A DNA stretch of 64,000 nt from DAHUXD01 sp963805495 (GCA_963805495.1 CAWDUQ010000005.1:1-64000); one strand, 5' to 3'; counted from the first letter of the stretch, positions 44,525 through 52,634 are shown. Notes: generated by a model not told the origin, from the sequence alone. Numbers and translations: made by a program.

Positions 44525-45091
44525 TTAATCCAGGTTCAGCACCCGGACGGCCTCTTTCGGCTTCTCCGCCGCCGGGGGCGGCGCGGCCCGGCGGGAGGAG
44601 AGGAGGCCCGCGGTCGTGACCAGGACCAGCGCGGCGGCGGCGATCTCGAGAGAGAAGAACCCCGTCGCCAGGCGGTGGTAGCGGTCGAGCAGGATGCGCG
44701 ACGGGTCGGCGGCGGGCAGGCTGTCGATCAGTCCCGGGGCCTCCTCGCGGATGCGGTCGATCGGCGGAATCAGCAGCTGCCGGATGACGAGGGCCGCGAA
44801 AAACCCGAGGACCGGCATTCGTGTCAGGAGGGCGCGCGTCGCTCTCGGGGCGTCGCGCCGGGTCATCAGCCAGGAAGTCACGAACAGGGCGCCGAAGCTG
44901 GCCTCGGCGAGCAGGCACATCTTCGAGAGGATCGGGCTCTGGACCGCCGCCGCGAGGTCCCGGGTCGGCAGGACGCGGAAGACCGACGGCGCGATGACGG
45001 CCCCGAAAAAAACCGGCGGGGCAAGCGCCAGGGCGAGCGCCGCCAGGTGGACCGTGAGGACGAGCGTGTCGAGCCGGCCGTCGGACCTCAC
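44525..45091 (-). CDS. DUF4149 membrane protein
   Basis: 188 residues, four membrane helices (VLTVHLAALALALAPPVFFG, LAEASFGALFVTSWLM, MPVLGFFAALVIRQLLIPP and FFSLEIAAAALVLVTTAGLL). The conserved FFGAVIAPSVFRVLP near the first helix is typical of DUF4149/TMEM205-like proteins. GTG start one base after the mqnD stop, so it is co-transcribed with menaquinone synthesis. Function unknown. Confidence 0.75.
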   Translation of the reverse strand: MRSDGRLDTLVLTVHLAALALALAPPVFFGAVIAPSVFRVLPTRDLAAAVQSPILSKMCLLAEASFGALFVTSWLMTRRDAPRATRALLTRMPVLGFFAALVIRQLLIPPIDRIREEAPGLIDSLPAADPSRILLDRYHRLATGFFSLEIAAAALVLVTTAGLLSSRRAAPPPAAEKPKEAVRVLNLD

Positions 45092-45092
45092 T

Positions 45093-45935
45093 CTACGGGG
45101 CCCACTCGGCCTGCACCGCCGGGGTCAGGCCCGCGGCGTGCGCCCGATCGAGGAGCGCCTGAACGGCGGCGCGCCCGGCCTCGCCGTAGCCCTGCGTCCA
45201 CGCGTTGACGTACATCCCGACGAACCGATCCGCTTTCTCCCGCGGCAGCCCCCGGGCGTACTTCATGGCATGGTCGAGAGCGGCTCCGCGGTGCGCAAGC
45301 CCGTATTCGATCGAGCGCGAGAGGGCGCGGGAGATGCGGCCGATCCGCTCGGCCCCGAGGTCCCGGCGGACGACGTTGCCCCCGAGAGGAAGCGGCAGCC
45401 CGGTCTCCTCCTTCCACCAGCGGCCGAGGTCGACGATTTCCGTCAGCCCCTCGTCGCGGAAGGTGAGCTGGCCTTCGTGGATCAGAAGGCCCGCCCGCTC
45501 CTCGCCCGAGACCACGGCCTCCTGGATCCGATCGAAGGAGAGCGGCCGCATGCGCACGCCCGGCGCCCAGAGCTGGAGGGCGAGCGCCGCCGTCGTCCAC
45601 GGTCCGGGCGAGGCGACGACGACGTCGCCGGCGGCGATCGCCGTGCGCTGGATCGGCTGACGCGCGACGACGACCGGACCGTAGCCGTCGCCGAACGACG
45701 CTCCGTGGGGGAGCAGAAGGTAGCGGTCGGCCAGGCGCGTGTACGCGTGGAAGGACACGGCGGTCACGGCGAGCTCCCCCGCCATCGCGCGCCGGTTCAG
45801 CGACTCGATGTCGGAGAGCTCGTGCGTGAACGCGAGGCCCTCGGTGTCGACGCGCCCCTCGGCGAGGGCGTAGAACATGAAGGCGTCGTCGGAGTCGGGA
45901 CTGTGCGCGACGGTGATGGTCTCGGCGGAAGTCAC
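45093..45935 (-). CDS. mqnD: 1,4-dihydroxy-6-naphthoate synthase (futalosine pathway)
   Basis: Makes the naphthoate head-group precursor of menaquinone from cyclic de-hypoxanthine futalosine. 280 residues, periplasmic-binding-protein-like fold. MqnD signatures: VAHSPDSDDAFMFYALAEGR at the start, LLPHGASFGDGYGPVVVARQ and LLIHEGQLTFRDEGL. The GTG start lacks a ribosome site; TAGAAT stands 7 bases upstream. Menaquinone made by this route would feed the quinol-oxidising complex III of this window. Confidence 0.92.
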   Translation of the reverse strand: MTSAETITVAHSPDSDDAFMFYALAEGRVDTEGLAFTHELSDIESLNRRAMAGELAVTAVSFHAYTRLADRYLLLPHGASFGDGYGPVVVARQPIQRTAIAAGDVVVASPGPWTTAALALQLWAPGVRMRPLSFDRIQEAVVSGEERAGLLIHEGQLTFRDEGLTEIVDLGRWWKEETGLPLPLGGNVVRRDLGAERIGRISRALSRSIEYGLAHRGAALDHAMKYARGLPREKADRFVGMYVNAWTQGYGEAGRAAVQALLDRAHAAGLTPAVQAEWAP

Positions 45936-45942
45936 GGGTCGG

Positions 45943-45948
45943 ATTCTA
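45943..45948 (-). promoter_or_regulatory. -10 element for mqnD
   Basis: TAGAAT on the minus strand, 7 bases before the GTG at 45935. Confidence 0.5.
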
Positions 45949-46125
45949 GTCGCAGCCGGCGGCGCGCGAGCGAATCGAGGTCGCGGCGGGAGCCGATGCG
46001 AGCCCGCGTCGCGGGTCGGGGAGAGCCCGCGTTCGGGCTCGGAAGTCGCCGTGGAGGTCGCGGCGACTTGACTTGCGTCCCGGCGAACGCCACAATGAAG
46101 TCAAGAGCGATTGCAAGGAAAAATC

Positions 46126-46155
46126 TTGTACCAACGCGAGGGATGCTTCTAAAAT
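46126..46155 (+). promoter_or_regulatory. Promoter of the lysine-rich peptide gene
   Basis: TTGTAC (46126-46131), 18 bases, TAAAAT (46150-46155). The predicted start is near 46162. A long hairpin follows at once: ATCGCCGGCTGGG (46159-46171) pairs with CCCAACCGGCGAT (46178-46190) with one mismatch, then TTTT-like bases, so the 5' end of the transcript would be capped by structure or attenuated. This is the only strongly promoter-like stretch in the 385-base gap 45936-46320. Confidence 0.5.
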
Positions 46156-46202
46156 CAGATCGCCGGCTGGGTTGCGGCCCAACCGGCGATTTTGACGAGC
46201 GT

Positions 46203-46316
46203 ATGACCCATCAATCATTCGACAGCGACAGACTGAAGGCGATACGCCCTTTGACGGGGGCGGAAAAACTAGCATCTCGCCCGAGGGCTGTCAATTGGCT
46301 GTCGGGAGGGAGGTGA
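46203..46316 (+). CDS. Possible 37-codon upstream reading frame
   Basis: ATG at 46203 in the leader of the lysine-rich peptide transcript, open to TGA 46314-46316, four bases before the next ATG. The product begins MTHQSFDSDRLKAIRPLTGA. The ribosome site is weak (GACGAG). It could be a coupling or leader peptide, or chance. No homology recognised. Confidence 0.25.
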   Translation: MTHQSFDSDRLKAIRPLTGAEKLASRPRAVNWLSGGR

Positions 46317-46320
46317 CGTA

Positions 46321-46380
46321 ATGGCTACGAAGAAGAAGGCTGCGAAGAAGGCGAAGAAGGCGACCAAGAAGAAGAAGTAA
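46321..46380 (+). CDS. 19-residue lysine/alanine-rich peptide
   Basis: Encodes MATKKKAAKKAKKATKKKK: 11 Lys, 5 Ala, 2 Thr. A strong ribosome site GGGAGG (46308-46313) lies 7 bases before the ATG. It has its own promoter (46126-46155) and a strong terminator (46413-46439), so it is not a fragment of a larger gene. The sequence is like the tails of bacterial histone-H1-like or HU proteins, but no globular part is present. It would be expected to bind nucleic acid or acidic polymers by charge; this is inference. Confidence 0.6.
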   Translation: MATKKKAAKKAKKATKKKK

Positions 46381-46412
46381 GTCAACGACTTACGCTTCGA
46401 ACACGGTTTCTC

Positions 46413-46439
46413 GGGGGCCTGCGGGCCCCCTTTTTTTTT
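46413..46439 (+). terminator. Strong intrinsic terminator
   Basis: Stem GGGGGCC (46413-46419) / GGCCCCC (46424-46430) with loop TGCG, followed by nine T (46431-46439). The best terminator in the window. Confidence 0.9.
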
Positions 46440-46490
46440 GCCTTGATTTTCCAGGTGAGAGGACACGCTCCGGCCGGATGCCGTCCGAGA

Positions 46491-46510
46491 CTATATCTAA
46501 CGTAATATAG
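46491..46510. promoter_or_regulatory. Palindromic operator/promoter of the PadR gene
   Basis: CTATATCTAACGTAATATAG: 6-bp arms CTATAT/ATATAG around 8 bases. The right arm contains the -10-like TAATAT (46503-46508) 8 bases before the GTG at 46517. An operator covering the -10 fits autorepression by the PadR protein. Confidence 0.5.
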
Positions 46511-46516
46511 TTGGCC

Positions 46517-47092
46517 GTGTCGCTCCCCCACATCCTGCTCGGGTTGCTCCAGGCCGAGCCGCGCACCGGTTACGATCTTGCGCGCGCGGTCCGCGACGAG
46601 ATCGAGCCTTCGTGGAGCGCGGGCTACTCCCAGATCTACCCCGCGCTGGCGGCGCTGCGCCGCCGGGGGTGGGTCCTCCTCCGGACGCTCGGCCCCCGCC
46701 GTGGCCCCCCGAGGCTCCTCTACCGGGCGACCGCCGCCGGCCGCCGGGAACTCCAGCGGTGGCTCGCGGAAGCGCCCCCGCCTCCCCGCCGCAACGACGC
46801 CATCCTCGCCCGGATCGCGCTCCTCGACGTCCTCAACCCCGCCGTCCGCGCCGGAGTCCTGTCGGGACTCGCGTCGGTGCTCGAGGCGGAAGCCGCCCGG
46901 CTCGACGCCCTCGGTGCCGGCGAGGGGTCGCGCGGACTCGCCCGACGCGCGGCCGCGGCGGAGCGCCATGCCCTTGCCCTTTTTCTCGACAGCGGCGCGG
47001 CGCCCGCCTCCGCCGTCCGGCGTTTGGCGCGCTCCCGCCCCGTCTCGCCGCAAAGTCCCCCCCGCCGCCGCCGACGGAAGTATCATCGGTAG
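46517..47092 (+). CDS. PadR-family transcriptional regulator
   Basis: 191 residues from GTG 46517, chosen over TTG 46511 because the -10 box then sits 8 bases away. Winged helix at residues ~3-80: LPHILLGLLQAEPRTGYDLA, YSQIYPALAALRRRGWVLLR, PPRLLYRATAAGRRELQRWL. A C-terminal helical effector/dimer part follows (about 95-165), with an Arg-rich tail (SPPRRRRRKYHR). Lies 16 bases upstream of the molybdenum oxidase genes and is the likely regulator of itself and of them. Confidence 0.85.
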   Translation: MSLPHILLGLLQAEPRTGYDLARAVRDEIEPSWSAGYSQIYPALAALRRRGWVLLRTLGPRRGPPRLLYRATAAGRRELQRWLAEAPPPPRRNDAILARIALLDVLNPAVRAGVLSGLASVLEAEAARLDALGAGEGSRGLARRAAAAERHALALFLDSGAAPASAVRRLARSRPVSPQSPPRRRRRKYHR

Positions 47093-47108
47093 CCCGAGGG
47101 GAGGAGTC

Positions 47109-47816
47109 ATGAGCGACCAGCCGAAAGGCGGCTTCACGCGTCGAGACCTCGTGCGAGGCACGCTCGTCGGAGCGATCGCCGCCGGGGCGCCCGTCAAGCT
47201 TCGCGCGGCGGAGACCGGAACCGTGGGTCCGGGGCCCGCACCCCTCGAGCTCAAGGTCAACGGCGAGGTCCACCACCTCTCCGTCGAGCCCCGGGTCACG
47301 CTCGTCGACGCGCTGCGGGACCGGATCGGACTGACCGGCACGAAATCGGTCTGCGGGCGCGGCGCCTGCGGCGCCTGCACCGTGCTCCTCGACGGTGCGG
47401 CCGTCTGCTCCTGCCTGACCCTCGCGCACGAAGCGGCCGGCCGCTCGATCACGACGATCGAGGGCCTCGCCTCGAACGGCCGCCTGTCTCCGCTGCAGGA
47501 GGCCTTCGTCGCCGCCGACGCCCTGCAGTGCGGCTTCTGCACTTCCGGCATGGTCCTCTCCTGCAAGGTCCTCCTGGACCACAACCCGAAACCCACCCGC
47601 GCCGAGATCCGGGCGGCGGTCGCCGGGAATCTCTGCCGCTGCGGGACGTACCCGCACGTGTTCGACGCCGTCGAGGCCGCGGCCGGCATGAAGACGGCCG
47701 CGGCGCGCACGCCGGTGCCTTCGGCCATCGCGGTCGAGGCCCGCGCGCGGGGATTCCACGACGACTCCCGCGTCGCGTTGGCGACCGTGGAAGCCCTCGA
47801 ATCGGAGGAGGTCTGA
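47109..47816 (+). CDS. paoA: Periplasmic aldehyde/xanthine-type oxidase, 2Fe-2S subunit
   Basis: 235 residues. ATG at 47109 with GAGGAG directly upstream. Tat signal TRRDLVRGTLVGAIAAGAP, then a plant-type ferredoxin cluster (CGRGACGACTVLLDGAAVCS) and the second cluster domain (CGFCTSGMVLSCKVLL, CRCGTYPHVF). The Tat signal and the PaoB-like FAD partner point to the PaoABC/YagTSR type. Electron-transfer subunit; the complex is exported folded. Confidence 0.9.
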   Translation: MSDQPKGGFTRRDLVRGTLVGAIAAGAPVKLRAAETGTVGPGPAPLELKVNGEVHHLSVEPRVTLVDALRDRIGLTGTKSVCGRGACGACTVLLDGAAVCSCLTLAHEAAGRSITTIEGLASNGRLSPLQEAFVAADALQCGFCTSGMVLSCKVLLDHNPKPTRAEIRAAVAGNLCRCGTYPHVFDAVEAAAGMKTAAARTPVPSAIAVEARARGFHDDSRVALATVEALESEEV

Positions 47817-47817
47817 C

Positions 47818-50109
47818 ATGACCGAGAAGCTTCGCGTCGGCTTCAACGGAGAGTTTCAGACCAAGGACGTCGCGGTCTCGGCGGACGATCCGGCGCCCTG
47901 GGACCCGTCGGCGAAGCTTGCGATCGTCGGAACGCGCGTCCCGCGCCTCGACGCCGCGGCCAAGGCGAGCGGTGAGGCGCGCTTCTCGATCGACGTCCGC
48001 CTGCCGGGACTCCTTTATGCGCGGATCCTCCGCAGCCCCTGGCCCGCCGCCACGGTCAAGTCGATCGACCTCGCCCCGGCGCTCAAGCTTCCGGGCGTGC
48101 GGGCCGCCGTGGCGCTCGCCGAGCCGGGGGAGAAGGTCCGCTTCGCCGGCCAGGAGGTGGCCGCCGTCGCCGCCGACACCCCGGAACGCGTCGGCGACGC
48201 CCTCGCGGCAATCGTCGTCGTCTACGAGCAGCGTCCCTTCGTCGTCGGCATCGACGCGGCCTCGAAGCCCGGCGCGCCCCTGGTCTTCGAGGGCCGGGCC
48301 GAGCAGCGGACCTCCGCGGGAGAGGTCGAGGAGCGCAAGTCGGGTCTGCCCCGCAAGGGCAACGTCATGGGCCCCCGCCAGAGCGGCCGGGGCAACGTCG
48401 AGGCGGGTTTCCGGCAGGCCGACGCCGTCGTCGAGGCCACCTACGTCACGCAGGTCCAGCTCCACACGGCCCTGGAGACCCACGGGCTCGTGGCGCACTG
48501 GGACGGCGGGGACCTGAAAATCTGGGCGTCCACCCAGGGCATCTTCTCGGTCCGCGACGAGCTCGCCGAGTCCCTCAAGATCCCGGCCTCCCGCATCCAG
48601 GTGATCACCGAATACATGGGCGGCGGGTTCGGCGCCAAGTTCGGCGCGCGGATCGAGGGGATCACGGCTGCCAGGCTCGCCAAACAGGCCGGCGCCCCGG
48701 TCAAGCTCTTCCTCGACCGCAAGGAGGAGCAGGTCGCGACGGGCAATCGCCCCTCGTCGATCCAGTGGATCAAGGCCGGCGCCACGAAGGACGGGAAACT
48801 GACGGCCCTCTACCTGATCGCCCGGGGCACCGGCGGCACCAACGGGGGGACAGGAACGTCCGGGCCGATCAAGAACGTCTACGCCTGCCCGAACCTCAAG
48901 GTCGAGGAGTACGACGTCTTCACCAACGCCGGCCCCTCGGCGGCCTTCCGGGCGCCCGGCCACCCGCAGGGGGCTTTCGCCCTCGAAGCGACGATGGACG
49001 AGCTCGCGGGCAAGCTCGGAATCGACCCCCTCGAGTTCCGCATGAAGAACGACCCGTCGGAGGTCCGCCGGGAAGAGTTCCGGATCGGAGCCGAGAAGAT
49101 CGGCTGGAAGACCCGCGACGCCCGCCGTACGACGGAGGATCCCGCGATCCGGCGGGGCATCGGCGTCGGGGCCGCCATCTGGTACGACACGGGCAGCACC
49201 GGGCCGCGCGCGACCGTCGCGATCAACCGGGACGGCTCGGCGGAGGTCGAGCACGGCGTCCAGGACCTCGGAACGGGCTCGCGCACGATGGTCGCGATCG
49301 TCGCGGCCGAGGAGCTCGGGATTCCCCTCGAGAAGGTCTCCGTCCGCATCGGCAACACCCGGATGCCTTTCGGACCGGCCTCCGGCGGATCGACGACGAC
49401 GCCCTCGAGCGCGCCCACGATCCGGCGGGCGGCCTGGCAGGCCAAGCAGAAGATGGCGGCGGCCGTCGCCAAAGAGTGGAAAGTTCCCGCCGCTTCGGTC
49501 TCGATCGAAGGCGGCACGGTCACGGCCTCGGGCGAGCCGGCGCGCAAGGCGAGCTGGGAGGAGGCCTGCAAGCTCCTGCCCGAGGAAGGCGTTTCCGCCA
49601 CCGCCGACCGGGCCGACAACAACGAGGGGGCCTGGAAGCGCTTCATATGCGGGGCCCAGTTCGCCGAGGTCCTCGTCGACACCGAGACCGGCAAGGTCAC
49701 CGTCAAGAAGGTCGTGGCCGTCCACGACTGCGGCCTCGCGATCAACGCCCTGACGACCGAGAGCCAGATCCAGGGAGGAATCATCCAGGGGCTCTCCTAT
49801 GCACTGTACGAGAACCGGGTGCTCGACCGCGGAAGCGGCCGGGTGCTCAACCCCAACGTCGAGGAGTACAAGATCGCCGGCTCCCACGACTGCCCGGAGA
49901 TCGAGACGGTCATCGTCCCCGTCTGGACCGGGGTGAACAACACCCAGTCGACCGGCATCGGCGAGCCCGCCACGGTGCCGACGGCCGCGGCCATCGCCAA
50001 CGCCGTCTCGCACGCCATCGGGGCCCGGATCACGAAGCTGCCGATCGGCCCGGAGGTCGTCCTGGCCGCCGTCGACGCGGCCGCGAAGAGGAAGGGAGGC
50101 CGGGCATGA
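47818..50109 (+). CDS. paoC: Aldehyde/xanthine-type oxidase, molybdopterin subunit
   Basis: 763 residues, xanthine-oxidase family large subunit. Motifs: GKASGEAR-like entry (AAAKASGEARFSIDVRLPGL), GGGFGAKFGARIEGITAARL, AFRAPGHPQGAFALEATMDE (Mo-site Arg), QDLGTGSRTMVAIVAAEELG, and GIGEPATVPTAAAIANAVSH holding the catalytic Glu. It hydroxylates aldehydes or N-heterocycles; the substrate is unknown. It starts 1 base after the small subunit stop. Gene order here is FeS-Mo-FAD rather than the FeS-FAD-Mo order of E. coli paoABC. Confidence 0.9.
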   Translation: MTEKLRVGFNGEFQTKDVAVSADDPAPWDPSAKLAIVGTRVPRLDAAAKASGEARFSIDVRLPGLLYARILRSPWPAATVKSIDLAPALKLPGVRAAVALAEPGEKVRFAGQEVAAVAADTPERVGDALAAIVVVYEQRPFVVGIDAASKPGAPLVFEGRAEQRTSAGEVEERKSGLPRKGNVMGPRQSGRGNVEAGFRQADAVVEATYVTQVQLHTALETHGLVAHWDGGDLKIWASTQGIFSVRDELAESLKIPASRIQVITEYMGGGFGAKFGARIEGITAARLAKQAGAPVKLFLDRKEEQVATGNRPSSIQWIKAGATKDGKLTALYLIARGTGGTNGGTGTSGPIKNVYACPNLKVEEYDVFTNAGPSAAFRAPGHPQGAFALEATMDELAGKLGIDPLEFRMKNDPSEVRREEFRIGAEKIGWKTRDARRTTEDPAIRRGIGVGAAIWYDTGSTGPRATVAINRDGSAEVEHGVQDLGTGSRTMVAIVAAEELGIPLEKVSVRIGNTRMPFGPASGGSTTTPSSAPTIRRAAWQAKQKMAAAVAKEWKVPAASVSIEGGTVTASGEPARKASWEEACKLLPEEGVSATADRADNNEGAWKRFICGAQFAEVLVDTETGKVTVKKVVAVHDCGLAINALTTESQIQGGIIQGLSYALYENRVLDRGSGRVLNPNVEEYKIAGSHDCPEIETVIVPVWTGVNNTQSTGIGEPATVPTAAAIANAVSHAIGARITKLPIGPEVVLAAVDAAAKRKGGRA

Positions 50110-51077
50110 AGGCGTTCACGCTGGTGCACGCGACCTCGCTCGCCGAGGCCTCCCGAGCGGCCGAAAAGCCGGACACCGAGCTGAAGGCCGGCGGCGTCGA
50201 CCTGCTCGATCGCATGAAGGAGGGCTGTGACAGCCCGGCCACCGTGGTCTCGATTGCCGGCGTCCCGGGTCTCGACCGCATCGAGGCGGGCCCGCCCGGC
50301 CGCATCGGCGCCCTCGCGACGCTCGCAAAGATGGCGGCCGACCCGGGGCTGCAGAAGCACTACCCCGCGCTCGCAGCGGCCGCGGCCGGTGCGGCGACGC
50401 CGCAGATCCGGAACATGGCGACCCTGGGCGGCAACCTCTGCCAGCGGCCGCGCTGCTGGTACTACCGCCTGGAGGAGTTCGAGTGCCGCAAAAAGGGCGG
50501 CAACGACTGCTTCGCCCGCGACGGCGAGAACCGCTTCCACGCGATTTTCGACTCGGACCTCACCTGCTGCTGCGTCCATCCCTCGGCCACCGGGGCCGCA
50601 CTCTCCGCCTACGGCGCAAGCCTCGAAGTCATGTCGGCGAAGGGACGGCGGACGCTTTCGATGGACAAATTCTTCTTCCGGCCGGTCGACGACGCGACGC
50701 ACGAAAACACGCTGTCGGCGGGCGAGATCGTCGAGTCGATCGTGCTGCCGGCGCCGGCGGAGGGCGCCCGCTCGGTCTACCGGAAGCTCAAGGAAAAGGA
50801 GGCGTTCGACTGGCCGATCGTCGAGGTCTGCGTGGCGTTGACGATCTCGGGCGGCACGATCCGCAACCCGCGCGTCGTGTTCGGCTCGGTCGCGCCGACC
50901 CCGCACCGCTCCCCCGAGGCCGAGGCCGTCCTGAACGGCGCCAGGCCGGGCCCCGAGGTCGCCCGCAAGGCGGCCGAGGCCGCCGTCGCCTCCGCGAAGC
51001 CGCTCTCGCAGAACGCGTTCAAGGTCCGCCTGGCGAAAGTCGAGCTCGAGCGAGCGCTCAAAGAGGTCTTCGCCTGA
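50106..51077 (+). CDS. paoB: Aldehyde/xanthine-type oxidase, FAD subunit with extra 4Fe-4S loop
   Basis: 323 residues, ATGA overlap with paoC. CO-dehydrogenase-type FAD domain: ELKAGGVDLLDRMKEG, RIGALATLAKMAADP, TPQIRNMATLGGNLCQRPRC. The insertion CQRPRC, FECRKKGGNDCF and TCCCVHPS supplies the cysteines of the additional 4Fe-4S cluster found in PaoB and 4-hydroxybenzoyl-CoA reductase. Passes electrons from the 2Fe-2S subunit onward. Confidence 0.9.
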   Translation: MKAFTLVHATSLAEASRAAEKPDTELKAGGVDLLDRMKEGCDSPATVVSIAGVPGLDRIEAGPPGRIGALATLAKMAADPGLQKHYPALAAAAAGAATPQIRNMATLGGNLCQRPRCWYYRLEEFECRKKGGNDCFARDGENRFHAIFDSDLTCCCVHPSATGAALSAYGASLEVMSAKGRRTLSMDKFFFRPVDDATHENTLSAGEIVESIVLPAPAEGARSVYRKLKEKEAFDWPIVEVCVALTISGGTIRNPRVVFGSVAPTPHRSPEAEAVLNGARPGPEVARKAAEAAVASAKPLSQNAFKVRLAKVELERALKEVFA

Positions 51078-51112
51078 GGAGACCCCGGCTCACTGCGGGC
51101 TCCCGGAACCCG

Positions 51113-51394
51113 ATGACGGACGACCCGCTCGGGCCGATGCGGCGCTTCGTCCGCAAGGGCGAGGCGCCGATCGAGCCGGATCCCCTGCTCTGCCGCCACC
51201 TGCGGACCAAGACATGGTTTTCCCCCGACGCCTTCGGCGAGGGGGATCCGCGCCAGTCGCCCTCGACGGCACAGTACTGGTGCCTCCGGACCATGCGCTC
51301 GAACGGCCCGGACGGAGACCTCGCGCTGCCCGAGGAGTGCACGGACGAGCGGGTCTGTTTCGAGGCGCTGGTGGGACCGAGCCGCGAGAGCTAG
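51113..51394 (+). CDS. Small cysteine-containing protein next to the molybdenum oxidase
   Basis: 93 residues, no family recognised. ATG 51113, 35 bases after paoB. Four spaced cysteines: LLCRHLRTKT, AQYWCLRTMRSNGPDGDLAL, PEECTDERVCFEA. The arrangement C-x33-C-x17-C-x5-C with HLRTKT could bind a metal. The neighbour suggests an accessory role, but nothing proves it. The 51395-51510 stretch after it is the palindromic repeat unit. Confidence 0.65.
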   Translation: MTDDPLGPMRRFVRKGEAPIEPDPLLCRHLRTKTWFSPDAFGEGDPRQSPSTAQYWCLRTMRSNGPDGDLALPEECTDERVCFEALVGPSRES

Positions 51395-51422
51395 GGGATT
51401 TCTGCGAAATCCGAAAAAGCAT

Positions 51423-51509
51423 GGGGTCAGGTCTCGATTTTTCGGATTCCAGGACGACGGTACCGGAGCCACGGGGTGGCCGAAATCCGAAAAATCGAGA
51501 CCTGACCCC
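51423..51509. repeat. 87-bp unit with perfect 26-bp inverted arms
   Basis: Arms 51423-51448 (GGGGTCAGGTCTCGATTTTT and onward) and 51484-51509 (ending ATCGAGACCTGACCCC) are exact inverses, 35 bases apart. The ends match the 2.2-10 kb repeats (GGGGTCAG/CTGACCCC) but the inner arm is different. Because it lies 1 base beyond the mglA stop, it may also serve as a bidirectional terminator between converging genes. Confidence 0.8.
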
Positions 51510-51510
51510 G

Positions 51511-52095
51511 CTATCTCTTCTTCAGGTCCATGAGGACCTGGCGCGCCACGGCCTTCAGGGTGTCGAAGACCCCGGCTCCCGTCGTCGCGACGGCCTCGAA
51601 CGTCGGCTCGCGCTTGATGTTCAGGCGCCGGTACATCTCGTCGGCGGGCATCGAGGTCGGCAGGTCCCTCTTGTTGAACTGCAGCACGTACGACACGTTG
51701 GCGATGTCGTAGCCCTGCTCCTTGAGGTTCTTGTCGAGGTTGCGGATTGACTCGATGTTGGCCTCGAGGCGCGCCTCCTGCGAGTCCGCCACGAAGACGA
51801 CACCGTCGACCCCCTTCAGGATCAGCTTGCGCGAGGCGTCGTAGAAGACCTGGCCGGGAACGGTGTAGAGGTGGAACCGGGTCTTGAATCCCTTGACCGT
51901 GCCGAGGTCGAGCGGCAGGAAGTCGAAGAAGAGCGTCCGATCCGTCTCGGTCGCGAGCGAGATCAGCTTGCCCTTGGCGGCGGGATTCGTGCGGTCGTAG
52001 ATGTACTGGAGGTTCGTGGTCTTCCCGCAGAGGCCGGGACCGTAGTAGACGATCTTGCAGTTGATCTCCCGGGCCGCGTAATTGATGAAAGTCAT
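51511..52095 (-). CDS. mglA: MglA-type Ras-like GTPase
   Basis: 194 residues. G1 loop YYGPGLCGKTTN, switch region TETDRTLFFDFLPLDLG, G3 variant YTVPGQ (in place of DxxG, typical of MglA), G4 NKRD. Cell-polarity switch that controls motility machinery or placement of complexes in known bacteria. Starts MTFINYAAREINCKIVYYGP. Follows mglB by 38 bases in the same direction. Confidence 0.95.
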   Translation of the reverse strand: MTFINYAAREINCKIVYYGPGLCGKTTNLQYIYDRTNPAAKGKLISLATETDRTLFFDFLPLDLGTVKGFKTRFHLYTVPGQVFYDASRKLILKGVDGVVFVADSQEARLEANIESIRNLDKNLKEQGYDIANVSYVLQFNKRDLPTSMPADEMYRRLNIKREPTFEAVATTGAGVFDTLKAVARQVLMDLKKR

Positions 52096-52133
52096 GAGGA
52101 TGCCTTCGCCCGCCGATCCCGACCGTGCGCCGT

Positions 52134-52634
52134 CTACTCCGAGAAGAGACGGTCGATGTCCTCGTCCGTGATCTCGGCGAAGGGCGAGTCGAAGTCGGCC
52201 TGAAGGGCCTGCTTTTCCTTCTCGGCCTTGCTGGCGATGTCCTGAAAGATGGTCTCGAGCTCGGCCATGGCCCGCCGGACCCGCAGACGCACGAGCCCGA
52301 GGGAGGTGCGCTCGTCGAAGATCACGACGAGGATCACGCGCTGGGCGACGATCGAAATGTGGATGTTGTCGCGCTCGCCCTCGTGGAAGAGGATCGAGAA
52401 CTCCTTCTCCCCGATCAGCCGCGCGAGGCCGTCGGTGGCGGCAACGTTCCCGGCCGTGAGGGAGGCGAGCGAGGTCGTATCGAGCGACTGGAGGTCGCCG
52501 ACGGCCGCGATCTGCTGGCCGTTCTTGTCGACCAGGAAGACCACGTTCGCGTTGGCGTCCGAGGACAGCCGGTTCAGCGAGTCCTTAATCTTCCGGAATT
52601 CCTCGTCGTAGAGGACGAGGTCAGGCAGCGTCAT
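52134..52634 (-). CDS. mglB: MglB-type roadblock/LC7 GTPase-activating protein
   Basis: 166 residues. Roadblock domain at ~10-125: FRKIKDSLNRLSSDANANVV, VDKNGQQIAAVGDLQSLDTT, ILFHEGERDNIHISIVAQRV. A charged helical tail (ETIFQDIASKAEKEKQALQA, EDIDRLFSE) follows. Partner of the adjacent MglA. Same strand as recR-ybaB-dnaX upstream, 45 bases from recR. Confidence 0.92.
   Translation of the reverse strand: MTLPDLVLYDEEFRKIKDSLNRLSSDANANVVFLVDKNGQQIAAVGDLQSLDTTSLASLTAGNVAATDGLARLIGEKEFSILFHEGERDNIHISIVAQRVILVVIFDERTSLGLVRLRVRRAMAELETIFQDIASKAEKEKQALQADFDSPFAEITDEDIDRLFSE

Noticed and set aside
45093..45935. MqnA (chorismate dehydratase) instead of MqnD
   Set aside because: The start SPDSDDAFMFYAL and the IHEGQLTF motif are MqnD features; the MqnA-type start motif is absent.
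47109..51077. Carbon monoxide dehydrogenase (CoxMSL)
   Set aside because: The Mo subunit lacks the CSFR active-site loop expected of form I CODH, while the Tat signal and the 4Fe-4S insertion in the FAD subunit fit PaoABC-type enzymes.
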